A DNA stretch of 24,248 nucleotides, taken from Prevotella sp. UBA1705. Its GTDB lineage: Bacteria > Bacteroidota > Bacteroidia > Bacteroidales > Bacteroidaceae. The position numbers and the translations under genes were made by a program. The notes beneath the pieces were generated by a model. That model had not been told where the DNA came from and did not search any database. It saw nothing but the letters and a program-made list of their open reading frames with translations. Of the stretch, positions 1-7,085 are shown piece by piece. Every line of letters begins with the position of its first letter. Positions within the stretch are counted from its first letter, which is position 1. The stretch spans positions 1 through 24,248 of the forward strand of contig DCJH01000024.1 of assembly GCA_002317385.1 (NCBI GenBank). Direction: 5' to 3'.

Positions 1-8
1 AGCGAGTG

Positions 9-40
9 CAAAGGTATAGAAAATATCATTACCCTCCAAA
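9..40 (-). promoter_or_regulatory. Leftward promoter, TTTG-N20-TACCTTTG
   Basis: On the minus strand a TTTG box (complement of 37-40) lies exactly 20 nt upstream of TACCTTTG (complement of 9-16). This fits the Bacteroidetes sigma-ABfr consensus TTTG / TAnnTTTG. It would drive a gene beyond the left edge. The 19 bp at 1-19 are an exact inverted copy of 24190-24208, which precede a tRNA, so the leftward target may also be a tRNA or another stable RNA (inference). Confidence 0.7.
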
Positions 41-175
41 CGATTTTAAGAAAAAATTGAAAAATAATGAGATTTTTTCTGATAGCTTGACAAAAAAGCA
101 TTTTGCGTTCAAGCGACTCCTTATTATATTATATGTTTTGGAATTATAACAAAATAAGGAATGCGTTACGATTGT
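41..175. other. AT-rich intergenic stretch
   Basis: This is AT-rich DNA between the leftward edge promoter and the 3' end of the acetyltransferase gene. No credible coding frame was seen. A short frame starting at 161 on the plus strand runs antisense into the acetyltransferase and has no family resemblance. Confidence 0.5.
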
Positions 176-197
176 AATAAAACTTCGGAGTCTTATT
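176..197 (-). terminator. AU-rich hairpin over the acetyltransferase stop codon
   Basis: On the minus strand AATAAGACT pairs with AGTTTTATT around a 4-nt loop, giving 9 bp with one G-U. The stem contains the stop codon (193-195). The stem is AU-rich and no clean U-tract follows, so termination is plausible but weak. Confidence 0.35.
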
Positions 198-747
198 TCA
201 GACTTTTCTTCACCACAGCAGGGTTGCCAGCAGCCAGAGAGTCGTCGGGAACGTCACGAATGACCACCGACCCGGCGGCGATGATGCAACGCTTGCCTAT
301 CTTGACACCCGGGCAGACGATGACTCCGCCACCCAACCAGGTGTCGTCGCCGATAACAATGGGATAGGATGTCTCACGCGTGCCACGCCGTTCGAGATAA
401 TCTATGGGGTGCTGGGGCGTGAGCAACTGGCATCCGGGGCCTATTTTCACGTCGTTTCCAATGGTGACAGTGGCTCCATCGAGGATGACGCAACCATAGT
501 TAATAAAGGAATCGCGGCCAATGGTGATGCCATTGCCATGGTCGCACTGGAACGGCGGGCAGATGGCGCTACTCTCGGGCACACCGGGAATCACCTTCTC
601 CAAGGCCTCGCGATAGCCGGGCGAGGTGAGCGTCAGGGCATTGAGCCGCAGACAAGCCTCCTTGGCATGCATCAAACTGGCATTTATCTCAGGGTCGTCG
701 AAGTTGTAAAGTTCCTCCGAACGCATCTTTTGGAATTCTGTTTTCAT
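193..747 (-). CDS. maa: Maltose O-acetyltransferase-type hexapeptide acetyltransferase
   Basis: The 184-residue protein belongs to the left-handed beta-helix acetyltransferases (Maa/LacA/NodL), which transfer acetyl from acetyl-CoA to a hydroxyl of a sugar; the real substrate here is unknown. The N-terminal helical cap (residues 1-50, with ELYNFDDPE) matches the Maa cap. Hexapeptide coils run from about 68 to 175. The expected catalytic His is H113 in TPQHPID, and the C-terminal AAGNPA signature is present. I chose the ATG at 747 because MKTEFQKM aligns with the usual family start; a GTG at 783 would add 12 residues that do not look like the family. It lies 43 nt downstream of the C10 protease gene on the same strand and may be co-transcribed. 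Confidence 0.88.
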   Translation of the reverse strand: MKTEFQKMRSEELYNFDDPEINASLMHAKEACLRLNALTLTSPGYREALEKVIPGVPESSAICPPFQCDHGNGITIGRDSFINYGCVILDGATVTIGNDVKIGPGCQLLTPQHPIDYLERRGTRETSYPIVIGDDTWLGGGVIVCPGVKIGKRCIIAAGSVVIRDVPDDSLAAGNPAVVKKSLK

Positions 748-790
748 TGCTTGGAATGGCTTAAAACGATGTAGACCGGGCACCCACGAC

Positions 791-2041
791 CTAACGGCCT
801 GAGCGGGGTGCCGATAACTTCTTAACGACCGAACCGTCAGAATATTTTATCAAACAGGGACCTTGATGGGAAGAAGACACTGGGCGTCCCATGAAATCGA
901 AGAGCCCCACTATGCGTTTTTCGGATGAATCGGCAACGGGAAGCACCACCGGCATGGTCGACGAGGCAGGCCGTATGCCCACCACCATGGCCTGTTTCTG
1001 GTTGAAATCGACCCCCGACTCCATCAGATCGATGTTATAATAGCCGTTGCCATTGCCAAACCAGCCCCAGTTTACGTGTATCTTGCCGGCCGAATTATAA
1101 CCGTCGAGCACAAACGCATGACCGCCGTAGGTGGCGCTGTTGCCCGTGTAGAGCACCGGCCGGGCCGCCGCCAGCTCCTGATAGATGGTGTCTAACCACG
1201 CTGAATTATCATAGTCGGCACGGTCCATGTAGCGGATGGTGGCGGCATCGTAGCCGAAATAGGTGGTCATGGCAGTGGGGATGGACTGGTTTCGGATGAC
1301 GGTGCTCGTGGCAACGCCATACATCGTGCTCACCGACACGCCACAATGAAACAGCAGCGTGCCCACGGCATCGGTCTGCGCCTGCGTCCACTGGGTAGCG
1401 GCGTTATCGGGCATATTGTCCCAATCGTAGGTCGTCGCGCCGAAATCGGCCGACACCTTCTGTATCAACCCGTATGTTTTCGAGCCTGTGCCACGCTGCG
1501 GAAACTCATAATAGTTCATGATCTGCCCCATGGCCAGCGCCACGCATCCCACTTTGCAGTGTTGCGTCTCGCCGTTCTGCGTCTTCGTGGGGCACTGGGT
1601 GTTGAACGGCGCAGTCTGTCCCCATTGTGTCTGGACAAAGGGCTTTACGGAATCGGGCAGCGTCGCGGCCATGGCCTTGGGCAGCCGTTGGGGCATGCCC
1701 AAAGCCTGTTGCATACGCCTGTCCACCGACTCCATCCACCACGCGAGCCCATCGGGCAACTCGTCGGATAGCGGCTGGTCCGACAGACCTATCACCTCGG
1801 GGAACTCATCGTCGGCAGTCACCACGGCTATACGGCCGTCGGCCGAGCGGAACACGGTGAGCAAGGATTTCTCCATCATGATGCTCACACCCCCAGTCGC
1901 GCCCGAAGCCCTCGTGCCCATGGCTCCGCCCTGCAGCGCCTGATAGGCAATGCGCATCATCGCAGCACGGTCGCGCGGGGCGGCAAGCGTCAGTTGGGAG
2001 CCGAAAAGGAAGGCTATATAAAATAGGAGTAGTCTCATCAT
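791..2041 (-). CDS. Secreted C10 family (streptopain-like) cysteine protease
   Basis: The 416-residue protein starts with a signal peptide (MMRLLLFYIAFLFGSQLTLA, cleavage near residue 20). A propeptide-like region (about 21-125) follows, then a peptidase C10 domain. The nucleophile is Cys166 in GCVALAMGQIMNYYEFP, preceded by the C10 hallmark QTQWGQTAPFNTQCP (137-151). The catalytic His is H308 in YGGHAFVLDGY, and N324-W-G-W follows as usual. This family includes SpeB and Prevotella/Bacteroides interpain and Bfp proteases, which are made as zymogens and act outside the cytoplasm. The last 45 residues (RIVGLFDFMGRPV...LIKYSDGSVVKKL) resemble the short C-terminal module common on secreted Prevotella proteins. 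A TATCTTTG promoter lies about 70 nt upstream. No C10 inhibitor gene (spi/bfi type) was seen nearby. Confidence 0.92.
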   Translation of the reverse strand: MMRLLLFYIAFLFGSQLTLAAPRDRAAMMRIAYQALQGGAMGTRASGATGGVSIMMEKSLLTVFRSADGRIAVVTADDEFPEVIGLSDQPLSDELPDGLAWWMESVDRRMQQALGMPQRLPKAMAATLPDSVKPFVQTQWGQTAPFNTQCPTKTQNGETQHCKVGCVALAMGQIMNYYEFPQRGTGSKTYGLIQKVSADFGATTYDWDNMPDNAATQWTQAQTDAVGTLLFHCGVSVSTMYGVATSTVIRNQSIPTAMTTYFGYDAATIRYMDRADYDNSAWLDTIYQELAAARPVLYTGNSATYGGHAFVLDGYNSAGKIHVNWGWFGNGNGYYNIDLMESGVDFNQKQAMVVGIRPASSTMPVVLPVADSSEKRIVGLFDFMGRPVSSSHQGPCLIKYSDGSVVKKLSAPRSGR

Positions 2042-2113
2042 TATTCAGATTTAGATTGACAGGGTGGGAAAATGCGATGTGAGGGCATGCGGCAGATGCC
2101 CGCCCTTCGACGG

Positions 2114-2121
2114 CAAAGATA
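2114..2121 (-). promoter_or_regulatory. -7 element TATCTTTG for the C10 protease
   Basis: The complement of 2114-2121 reads TATCTTTG, a match to TAnnTTTG. It is 72 nt upstream of the protease start codon. A long T-rich tract lies where the -33 box should be, with no clear TTTG. Confidence 0.55.
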
Positions 2122-2185
2122 AGGAAAAATAATAAAAAAGACGAGGGAAGAAAGAGAAAAAAGTCTCATCTCAACTCCTCCACAG

Positions 2186-2302
2186 CCTCTCCCCCTTACT
2201 CCTCCCCCGTAGGAAGAGGAGTATGACCGACACACCACGTAGCCTCTCATGAAAGATGGTGCCGTAGTAGTGACATGAAGCGAGCATGTCTGCACCGCCG
2301 GA
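2186..2302 (-). repeat. Family A repeat, decayed copy
   Basis: The part at 2186-2227 is a degenerate form of the C-rich hairpin module (beta) seen at 8703 and 8791. The part at 2284-2302 matches one side of the alpha module with one mismatch. The order beta then alpha equals that of the 8.7-kb copies. The spacer is not conserved, so this looks like an old copy. Confidence 0.6.
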
Positions 2303-2526
2303 GGGAGACGTTCTGCTGGGAATTTTTCAAGCAGAGCTCTCTGTTGGAGCTGGCTGTGACGGTCTCAAGCAATTGCAATGGTATGCAAAGGGGACGGAGA
2401 ATGATGCCCTTAGATTCTCAGTGCGTGGCATATCTGGCTATCCAGAAATATCATCAATAGAACCCGAAATACATAGCCGTACAACGGGCACAAGCCTATC
2501 TTTTTCCAAGCCCTATCCAGCCTCTC
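2303..2526. other. Non-coding stretch between the protease and transporter promoters
   Basis: Short frames exist here (2275-2460 and 2286-2534 on the plus strand), but they run through repeat DNA and resemble no protein I recognise. Together with its neighbours, the gap of about 700 bp between 2041 and 2739 holds the protease promoter, a family A relic, a family B element and the EamA promoter. Confidence 0.5.
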
Positions 2527-2527
2527 C

Positions 2528-2612
2528 GCGATAACTACCTAACGGCATCGCGTTTAGGTACTAAAGGCACTGCCGTTAGGTAGTAACCGCCGTGCCGTTA
2601 ATACCTTATCGC
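2528..2612. repeat. Family B MITE-like repeat, copy 1
   Basis: This 85-bp element is bounded by 7-bp inverted ends, GCGATAA (2528-2534) and TTATCGC (2606-2612). Inside is a perfect 13-bp inverted repeat, CTACCTAACGGCA (2535-2547) with TGCCGTTAGGTAG (2571-2583). A third TGCCGTTA unit follows at 2593-2600. The right end TACCTTATCGCAA recurs at 9221-9233. No target-site duplication could be recognised. Confidence 0.65.
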
Positions 2613-2722
2613 AAAGGCCCAGCTGCAAGACGGTGGAATGGGGAGAGCCCGCCTCTACCCTTATTCCACTTTCCCGTCCCCATTTTCTCGCCCATTCTTT
2701 TCTCTGTTAGCCACCGATTTCG

Positions 2723-2730
2723 TACTTTTG
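2723..2730 (+). promoter_or_regulatory. -7 element TACTTTTG for the EamA operon
   Basis: TACTTTTG fits TAnnTTTG and is followed by the usual GCA. It ends only 8 nt before the ATG at 2739, so the transcript would have almost no leader. No clear -33 box was seen. Confidence 0.65.
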
Positions 2731-2738
2731 CAGGCAGA

Positions 2739-3632
2739 ATGAGAAGTATTCAGAAAGCGTTTATACAGCTCCATCTGGCGGTGCTGCTGGCAGGATTCAC
2801 TGGACTTTTCGGCAAGCTCATCACGCTGCACGAGGTGGATCTGGTGTGGTATCGCATGATGTTCACGGCAGTAATCCTCATCGTCTTTGCCGGACTGCCG
2901 CGCATCTCCCTGCGCAAGTTGGGCGCACTGGCGGGCGTGGGCGCACTGCTGGGGCTCCACTGGATGCTGTTCTACGGCTCCATCAAGGCATCGAACATAT
3001 CGATCGGCGTCATCTGCTATGCCCTGGTGGGTCTGTTCACGGCCTTCTTCGAACCCATGGTATTCCATCGGCGCGTGCGCTGGACGGAGGTGGGCTACTC
3101 GCTGCTCACCCTCACCGGACTTCTCTGCGTGTTCTCTTTCGACGCGCGCTACCGCTACGGCATCCTCATCGGCGTGGCGTCGGCCGCCGTGGCCGCCCTC
3201 TATTCGGTGTTCAACAAGAAGGTGAGCGCCGACGTGCGCAGTCGCACGGCCCTGCTCTATCAGATGGCCGGCGGCCTCATCGTGGTGACGGCCATCGACC
3301 CCATCTACCTCCACGTGTTCCCGGCCCGCAGCAGCGTGCTCGTCGTGCCCGAGGGAAGCAACCTCTGGTGGCTGCTCTGCCTGGCGCTATTTTGCACCGT
3401 GGGGCTCTACATCCTGCAGATTCAGGCCCTGCGCCGACTATCGGCTTTCACCGTAAATCTGAGTTTCAACCTCGAACCTTGCTACACCATCCTCATCGCG
3501 CTGCTCTTCTTCGGCGAGGCCCGCGAGCTCAATTTCTCGTTCTATGTCGGCATTGCGCTCATCCTGACAAGTGTCTCGCTGCAGACGCTGAACAGCCTGA
3601 GAGACAAGAAGATGGGCGACAACACACCATGA
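2739..3632 (+). CDS. EamA/DMT family transporter (first of a pair)
   Basis: This 297-residue integral membrane protein has about ten hydrophobic helices in two EamA repeats (about 5-130 and 145-285). The family exports or exchanges small metabolites such as amino acids or nucleosides; the substrate cannot be told here. The second repeat ends with the typical LSFNLEPCYTILIALLFFGE, where the FxxEP..., GE pattern marks the end of an EamA unit. The frame stays open back to 2592, but the extra 49 residues would cross the promoter, so the ATG at 2739 (MRSIQKAF) is preferred. Its stop is separated from the next EamA gene by a single nucleotide. Confidence 0.9.
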   Translation: MRSIQKAFIQLHLAVLLAGFTGLFGKLITLHEVDLVWYRMMFTAVILIVFAGLPRISLRKLGALAGVGALLGLHWMLFYGSIKASNISIGVICYALVGLFTAFFEPMVFHRRVRWTEVGYSLLTLTGLLCVFSFDARYRYGILIGVASAAVAALYSVFNKKVSADVRSRTALLYQMAGGLIVVTAIDPIYLHVFPARSSVLVVPEGSNLWWLLCLALFCTVGLYILQIQALRRLSAFTVNLSFNLEPCYTILIALLFFGEARELNFSFYVGIALILTSVSLQTLNSLRDKKMGDNTP

Positions 3633-3633
3633 T

Positions 3634-4578
3634 ATGAACAACACGCTGAAAGGTTATCTATGCGGCATCGTGGCCGCCGTGTCCTACGGCACCAATCCGC
3701 TGGGCGCGCTCTTCCTCTATGAAGACGGCCTACGCCCCACGTCGGTGCTCTTCTACCGGTTCTCCGTGGGCGCGCTGATTCTCGGACTCATGCTCCTCGT
3801 GCAGCGCAAGTCGATGGCGCTCACCCACTCGGAGGCCCGTGTCATCGGTGCCCTGGGCCTGCTGTTTGCGGCCTCATCGCTTACCTATTATTATAGCTTC
3901 ATGTTTATGGCCGCCGGACTGGCCTCCACCATCCTGTTTTTCTATCCGGTGATGGTGGCCGTCATCATGGCGCTGTTTTTCGGCGAGCGGCTCAAGGTGA
4001 GCACGGGGCTATCTATCGTGATGGCCCTGGGCGGCATCCTGCTGCTCTATCAGGGCGACGGCACGGCCACGCTGAGCCTCACGGGCATGGCGCTGGTCAT
4101 CGTCTCGGCCCTCACCTACGCGCTCTACATCGTGGTGCTCAACCGTTCGCGGGTGCGCATGTCGTCGGTCAAACTCACATTCTACGTGCTGCTCATCTGC
4201 GTGTTGTGCAATGTCGTCTCCTCGTTCTTCGACCCCTCGGGGGGATTGCAGGGTCTGCCCACCCTGCGCTCATGGCTCAGCGCGCTCGAGCTGGGGCTGC
4301 TGCCCACGGTGCTCTCGCTCGTGATGATGGCCGTTGCAGTCAAGCATATCGGCAGCACGCCCACCGCCATCATGGGCGCGCTGGAGCCGCTCACGGCCGT
4401 CATCATCGGTATTCTCGTGTTCGGCGAGGTGCTCACGCCGCGCCTTTTGCTCGGCATCGTGCTCATATTGCTGGCCGTGATGGTCATCGTTATGGGGCGC
4501 CAGTTATCGCCCGGACGCGTGTTCAGCTTCGTCAACCGCATGGGCCACCGGGTGGTGAAGCATTGGCGGTGGCGATAG
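3634..4578 (+). CDS. EamA/DMT family transporter (second of a pair)
   Basis: The 314-residue protein has about ten transmembrane segments in two EamA repeats. The first ends in STILFFYPVMVAVIMALFFGE (about 97-117) and the second in ALEPLTAVIIGILVFGE (about 249-265), followed by a short basic cytoplasmic tail. It starts 1 nt after the stop of the upstream EamA gene and is surely co-transcribed. The two proteins are distant paralogues. They could act as separate transporters or as a heteromer; the sequence does not decide. Confidence 0.9.
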   Translation: MNNTLKGYLCGIVAAVSYGTNPLGALFLYEDGLRPTSVLFYRFSVGALILGLMLLVQRKSMALTHSEARVIGALGLLFAASSLTYYYSFMFMAAGLASTILFFYPVMVAVIMALFFGERLKVSTGLSIVMALGGILLLYQGDGTATLSLTGMALVIVSALTYALYIVVLNRSRVRMSSVKLTFYVLLICVLCNVVSSFFDPSGGLQGLPTLRSWLSALELGLLPTVLSLVMMAVAVKHIGSTPTAIMGALEPLTAVIIGILVFGEVLTPRLLLGIVLILLAVMVIVMGRQLSPGRVFSFVNRMGHRVVKHWRWR

Positions 4579-4634
4579 GCTGCGGCTGTCGCTCCGCCGC
4601 CCCGTTATCCACGGCCCCGACTCAGCGCGCCATC

Positions 4635-4663
4635 CATTCGCCTGCCATCGTCAGCGGCGAATG
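4635..4663 (+). terminator. Hairpin after the EamA pair
   Basis: CATTCGCC (4635-4642) and GGCGAATG (4656-4663) form a perfect 8-bp stem 57 nt after the stop. It is followed by an A-rich rather than T-rich tract, so it may stabilise the mRNA end more than terminate transcription. Confidence 0.4.
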
Positions 4664-4736
4664 ATAAAAATAGCTAAAAAAGGCGTGTCACCCGAAAATT
4701 TTGTCGCAAAAATGATGGAAAATGGCGACGACTCCC

Positions 4737-4744
4737 TATTTTTG
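4737..4744 (+). promoter_or_regulatory. -7 element TATTTTTG for the DUF3052/YdeI gene
   Basis: TATTTTTG followed by CA fits TAnnTTTG and ends 42 nt before the start codon at 4787. No TTTG was found at the usual distance upstream. Confidence 0.5.
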
Positions 4745-4786
4745 CAATCTATATAATGGGCCACCTACACCATTGTATGCACCAGT

Positions 4787-5455
4787 ATGGACGAAATTAT
4801 CTGCAAGAAGCTCAACATCGGGAAGTTCAATCGCAAGGCCATCATCGGCTGCCCACCCCATGTCGACGCCTTTGAGGGCGTGGCCTACGACACCAGTCTG
4901 GGTACGGGAAGCTACGACCTCATCGTGCATTTCATCTTCACGCTCCAGCAATTCCACGACCGATTGATGGACATCATTGCCCACCGGCGCCTCAACGAGG
5001 GCGGAGTGGTCTATTTTGCATACCCCAAGAAGGGCAACAAGCGGTACGACCAGTTCATCGGGCGCGACGACTTCTTCACCATCATCGACATGAATGCCGA
5101 CGGCTACGTGGCCCAGTCGACTGTGAAATTCAACAAGATGGTGGCGTTCGACGATACTTTTACGGTCATCGGACTGAAGAATGAGCCTCGCAAGCGGGCC
5201 TCCTCGCAGCCCAGCCAGTGTGTCGGCGCCTACGTAGACCGGCTTCCCGAGCTGGAGGAGAGGCTCTCCGCCTACCCCGACGCGCTCGAGTTCTATCGCC
5301 GGCTCACGCCGGGTTACCAGCGCGGATGGGCCAGATACGTGTACGCCGTGAAGTCGGAGGCCACGCAGGAGAAGCATTTCCAGGAGATGGTCGCCATCCT
5401 GCGGCAGGGCCATAAGTCCATAGACCTCTACCGGCAAGCCCTCGGCAATGCCTGA
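4787..5455 (+). CDS. DUF3052-like / YdeI (OmpD-associated) domain fusion protein
   Basis: The 222-residue soluble protein has no signal peptide. Residues 1-130 resemble DUF3052: a Rossmann-like start (GKFNRKAIIGCP), a middle LNEGGVVYFAYPKKG (the usual ...WVAYPKK strand), and an end with FDDTFTVIGLK (the usual DETWSGLRLV). Residues about 150-215 carry the YdeI/OmdA motif LTPGYQRGWARYVYAVKSEATQEKHFQEMVAILRQG, familiar from LSPGHRREYVRWI proteins. Neither domain has a settled biochemical role; YdeI-type proteins have been linked to bacteriocin or peptide tolerance. It precedes three other small genes of the same kind. The domain call is from pattern memory: the YdeI part is firm, the DUF3052 part moderate. 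Confidence 0.75.
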   Translation: MDEIICKKLNIGKFNRKAIIGCPPHVDAFEGVAYDTSLGTGSYDLIVHFIFTLQQFHDRLMDIIAHRRLNEGGVVYFAYPKKGNKRYDQFIGRDDFFTIIDMNADGYVAQSTVKFNKMVAFDDTFTVIGLKNEPRKRASSQPSQCVGAYVDRLPELEERLSAYPDALEFYRRLTPGYQRGWARYVYAVKSEATQEKHFQEMVAILRQGHKSIDLYRQALGNA

Positions 5456-5524
5456 CCGGCACCCCCACACCCGTGCCGCCGCAAGGCAATGGCTCGGCGC
5501 AATCCACATATTTTATATGACAGA

Positions 5525-5542
5525 AGACCGACATTTCGGTCT
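5525..5542 (+). terminator. Small hairpin between the YdeI-like and VOC genes
   Basis: AGACCG and CGGTCT form a perfect 6-bp stem around ACATTT, followed by ATTTTCCC. It could be a weak terminator or attenuator. No TAnnTTTG promoter was found between it and the VOC gene, so partial read-through is likely. Confidence 0.35.
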
Positions 5543-5568
5543 ATTTTCCCACTTAAACATCAACAATT

Positions 5569-6006
5569 ATGGCAAAAGTAAACATCTATCTCACGTTCGA
5601 CGGAACCTGTGAGGCAGCTTTCAATTTCTATAAGACAGTGTTTGGCAGCGAGTTTGGCGCCCTCATGCGCTACAAGGACATGCCTGCGGGCGACTTCCCC
5701 GTGCCCGACTCGATCAAGGAGCAGGTGATGCACGTGAACCTTCCCATCAACGACGACGTGGTGCTCTACGGCTCCGACAGCTTCGACGCGGCCTGCGGCG
5801 GTGCGCCGTTGGTAGTGGGCAACAACGTGGCCATCAGCCTGAACACCGCCACAGAGGAGGAATCCCATCGGCTGTTTGATGCCCTCGCTGCCGGCGGAAA
5901 CATCCGCATGCCCCTCGGTCCCACGTTCTGGACGCCGCTCTACGGACTAGTTTCCGACCAGTATGGCATCGAGTGGATGGTGAACTACGAACCCCAGCAG
6001 GCCTAA
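5569..6006 (+). CDS. PhnB-like VOC (glyoxalase/dioxygenase fold) protein
   Basis: The 145-residue cytosolic protein belongs to the PhnB/3-demethylubiquinone-methyltransferase-like branch of the vicinal oxygen chelate superfamily. It starts with VNIYLTFDGTCEAAFNFYKTVFG, has a middle HVNLPINDDVVLYGSD, and ends with YGLVSDQYGIEWMVNY, which is the usual YG...D.fGi.W.in signature. The common FWGDRYG is replaced by FWTPLYG. The family's function is mostly unknown despite the PhnB name. It begins a tight run of three genes (gaps of 10 and 4 nt). Confidence 0.88.
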   Translation: MAKVNIYLTFDGTCEAAFNFYKTVFGSEFGALMRYKDMPAGDFPVPDSIKEQVMHVNLPINDDVVLYGSDSFDAACGGAPLVVGNNVAISLNTATEEESHRLFDALAAGGNIRMPLGPTFWTPLYGLVSDQYGIEWMVNYEPQQA

Positions 6007-6016
6007 CCCCCACGCT

Positions 6017-6481
6017 ATGGAAGCATTGGAAATCAGGGCTGCCCTGCAGATTGGCAAGCCGCGCGAGGAGGTTTTCGAGGCCATCGTCGACCCGGAACAG
6101 ATGAAAAACTATTTCATCTCCAAGGGCTCGGCCCGGCTGGAGGCCGGAAAGACCGTGTATTGGCAGTTTCCGGAGTTTCCCGTCGACTCGCCGGTGCGCG
6201 TCAAAACGGTCGAAGCGCCCTCACTGGTGAGCTTCTGCTGGGATGCCGCCTCGGGCGAGGAGCTCACCGTGGAGATGGCGCTCGAAGCGCGACGCGACGG
6301 TTCGACCGTGGTGAGAGTTAAGGAAAAGGGCATGCCCAACAACGAGGCCGGACTGGCTTGGCTGGTGGGCAACACCGAGGGATGGGCCAATTTCCTGGCC
6401 TGTCTCAAGGCATGGCTCGAATATAGAGTAAATCTTCGTCGTGGGGCCTTCACCTTCATGGTCTCCGACAACAACGCATAG
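6017..6481 (+). CDS. SRPBCC (AHSA1-like) domain protein
   Basis: The 154-residue protein has the AHSA1/START helix-grip fold. It begins with KPREEVFEAIVDPEQMKNYF, the usual start where the family has ...VWrALTdPe.l..W. It ends with an amphipathic helix NNEAGLAWLVGNTEGWANFLACLKAWLEYRVNLR, equivalent to the family's GW..~L..L..~LE. Such proteins bind hydrophobic ligands or act as co-chaperone-like factors. Its position between a PhnB-like VOC gene and DUF2200 matches gene sets seen widely in bacteria. No catalytic residues can be assigned. Confidence 0.87.
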   Translation: MEALEIRAALQIGKPREEVFEAIVDPEQMKNYFISKGSARLEAGKTVYWQFPEFPVDSPVRVKTVEAPSLVSFCWDAASGEELTVEMALEARRDGSTVVRVKEKGMPNNEAGLAWLVGNTEGWANFLACLKAWLEYRVNLRRGAFTFMVSDNNA

Positions 6482-6485
6482 CATC

Positions 6486-6839
6486 ATGGCCAACTGGGAA
6501 AAATTCTTCGCCATGCCCTTTGCCGACGTCTATCCGCTCTACCTGAACAAGGCCGAGCGCAAGGGAAGGACTAAGGCAGAGGTAGACGAAATCATCTGCT
6601 GGCTCACCGGATACGACGACCAGTCGCTTGCCGCCCAGCTGCAGCGCGGTGTAGACATGCGCACGTTTTTCAACGAGTCGCCCCACTTCAACCCCAACGC
6701 GGCGCTCATCAAAGGCGTGATCTGCGGTTATCGGGTGGAGGATATCGAGGACGAGCTCACGCGCAAGGTGCGCTATCTGGATAAGCTCATCGACGAATTG
6801 GCCAAGGGCCGCAAGATGGAAAAGATACTCAGGAAGTGA
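6486..6839 (+). CDS. DUF2200 family protein
   Basis: The 117-residue protein matches DUF2200 along its length. Signature segments are MPFADVYPLYLNKAERKG, RTKAEVDEIICWLTGY, LIKGVICGYRVEDIEDEL and the end RYLDKLIDELAKGRKMEKILRK. The function is unknown. The ATG at 6486, 4 nt after the SRPBCC stop, is chosen because MANWEKFFAMPF aligns with the family start; an upstream in-frame start at 6441 would overlap the SRPBCC gene by 41 nt. It is the last gene of the three-gene run, before a long inverted repeat. Confidence 0.9.
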   Translation: MANWEKFFAMPFADVYPLYLNKAERKGRTKAEVDEIICWLTGYDDQSLAAQLQRGVDMRTFFNESPHFNPNAALIKGVICGYRVEDIEDELTRKVRYLDKLIDELAKGRKMEKILRK

Positions 6840-6868
6840 GCCTCGCGGCCCGCTTGCTGCCCCCATCG

Positions 6869-6938
6869 CAACGGATAATACCCACAAAACCTCATTTGGG
6901 CGCTGCCCACAGTAGGGGTTTTGCGGTATTATCCGTTG
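6869..6938. repeat. Long imperfect inverted repeat
   Basis: The outer 14 bp of each arm correspond closely (CAACGGATAATACC at 6869-6882 against GGTATTATCCGTTG at 6925-6938), and the pairing continues through ACAAAACC/GGTTTTG after a short mismatch. The loop is about 26 nt. It lies 29 nt after the DUF2200 stop and is followed by TGTTTAT, so it may work as a terminator for that operon. Its arms are unusually long for a terminator, and it could be a small mobile or dispersed element. Confidence 0.6.
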
Positions 6939-7031
6939 TGTTTATAGGTAGCCCCCTGCCCCAAAGCGGGAGCACCGGGCTGAGAAGACGCAGAAGAATA
7001 TTGCCCTAATACCAAAAACACGCCCATCTTC

Positions 7032-7062
7032 TTGTCGCTTTCTCAGAAAAAAGGTAATTTTG
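7032..7062 (+). promoter_or_regulatory. Promoter for the split 5'-nucleotidase operon
   Basis: TTG (7032-7034) and TAATTTTG (7055-7062) are 20 nt apart, a good match to the Bacteroidetes consensus. The -7 box ends 23 nt before the start codon at 7086. Confidence 0.7.
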
Positions 7063-7085
7063 CAGTCCACAAATCATATAATGAT

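Noticed and set aside
779..812. 7-bp stem GGCACCC/GGGTGCC spanning the protease stop codon
   Set aside because: The loop is over 20 nt and no T-run follows, so it is not convincing as a terminator.
2041..2534. Small coding genes in the gap before the EamA pair
   Set aside because: The frames overlap repeat relics, lack a start signal and resemble no family.
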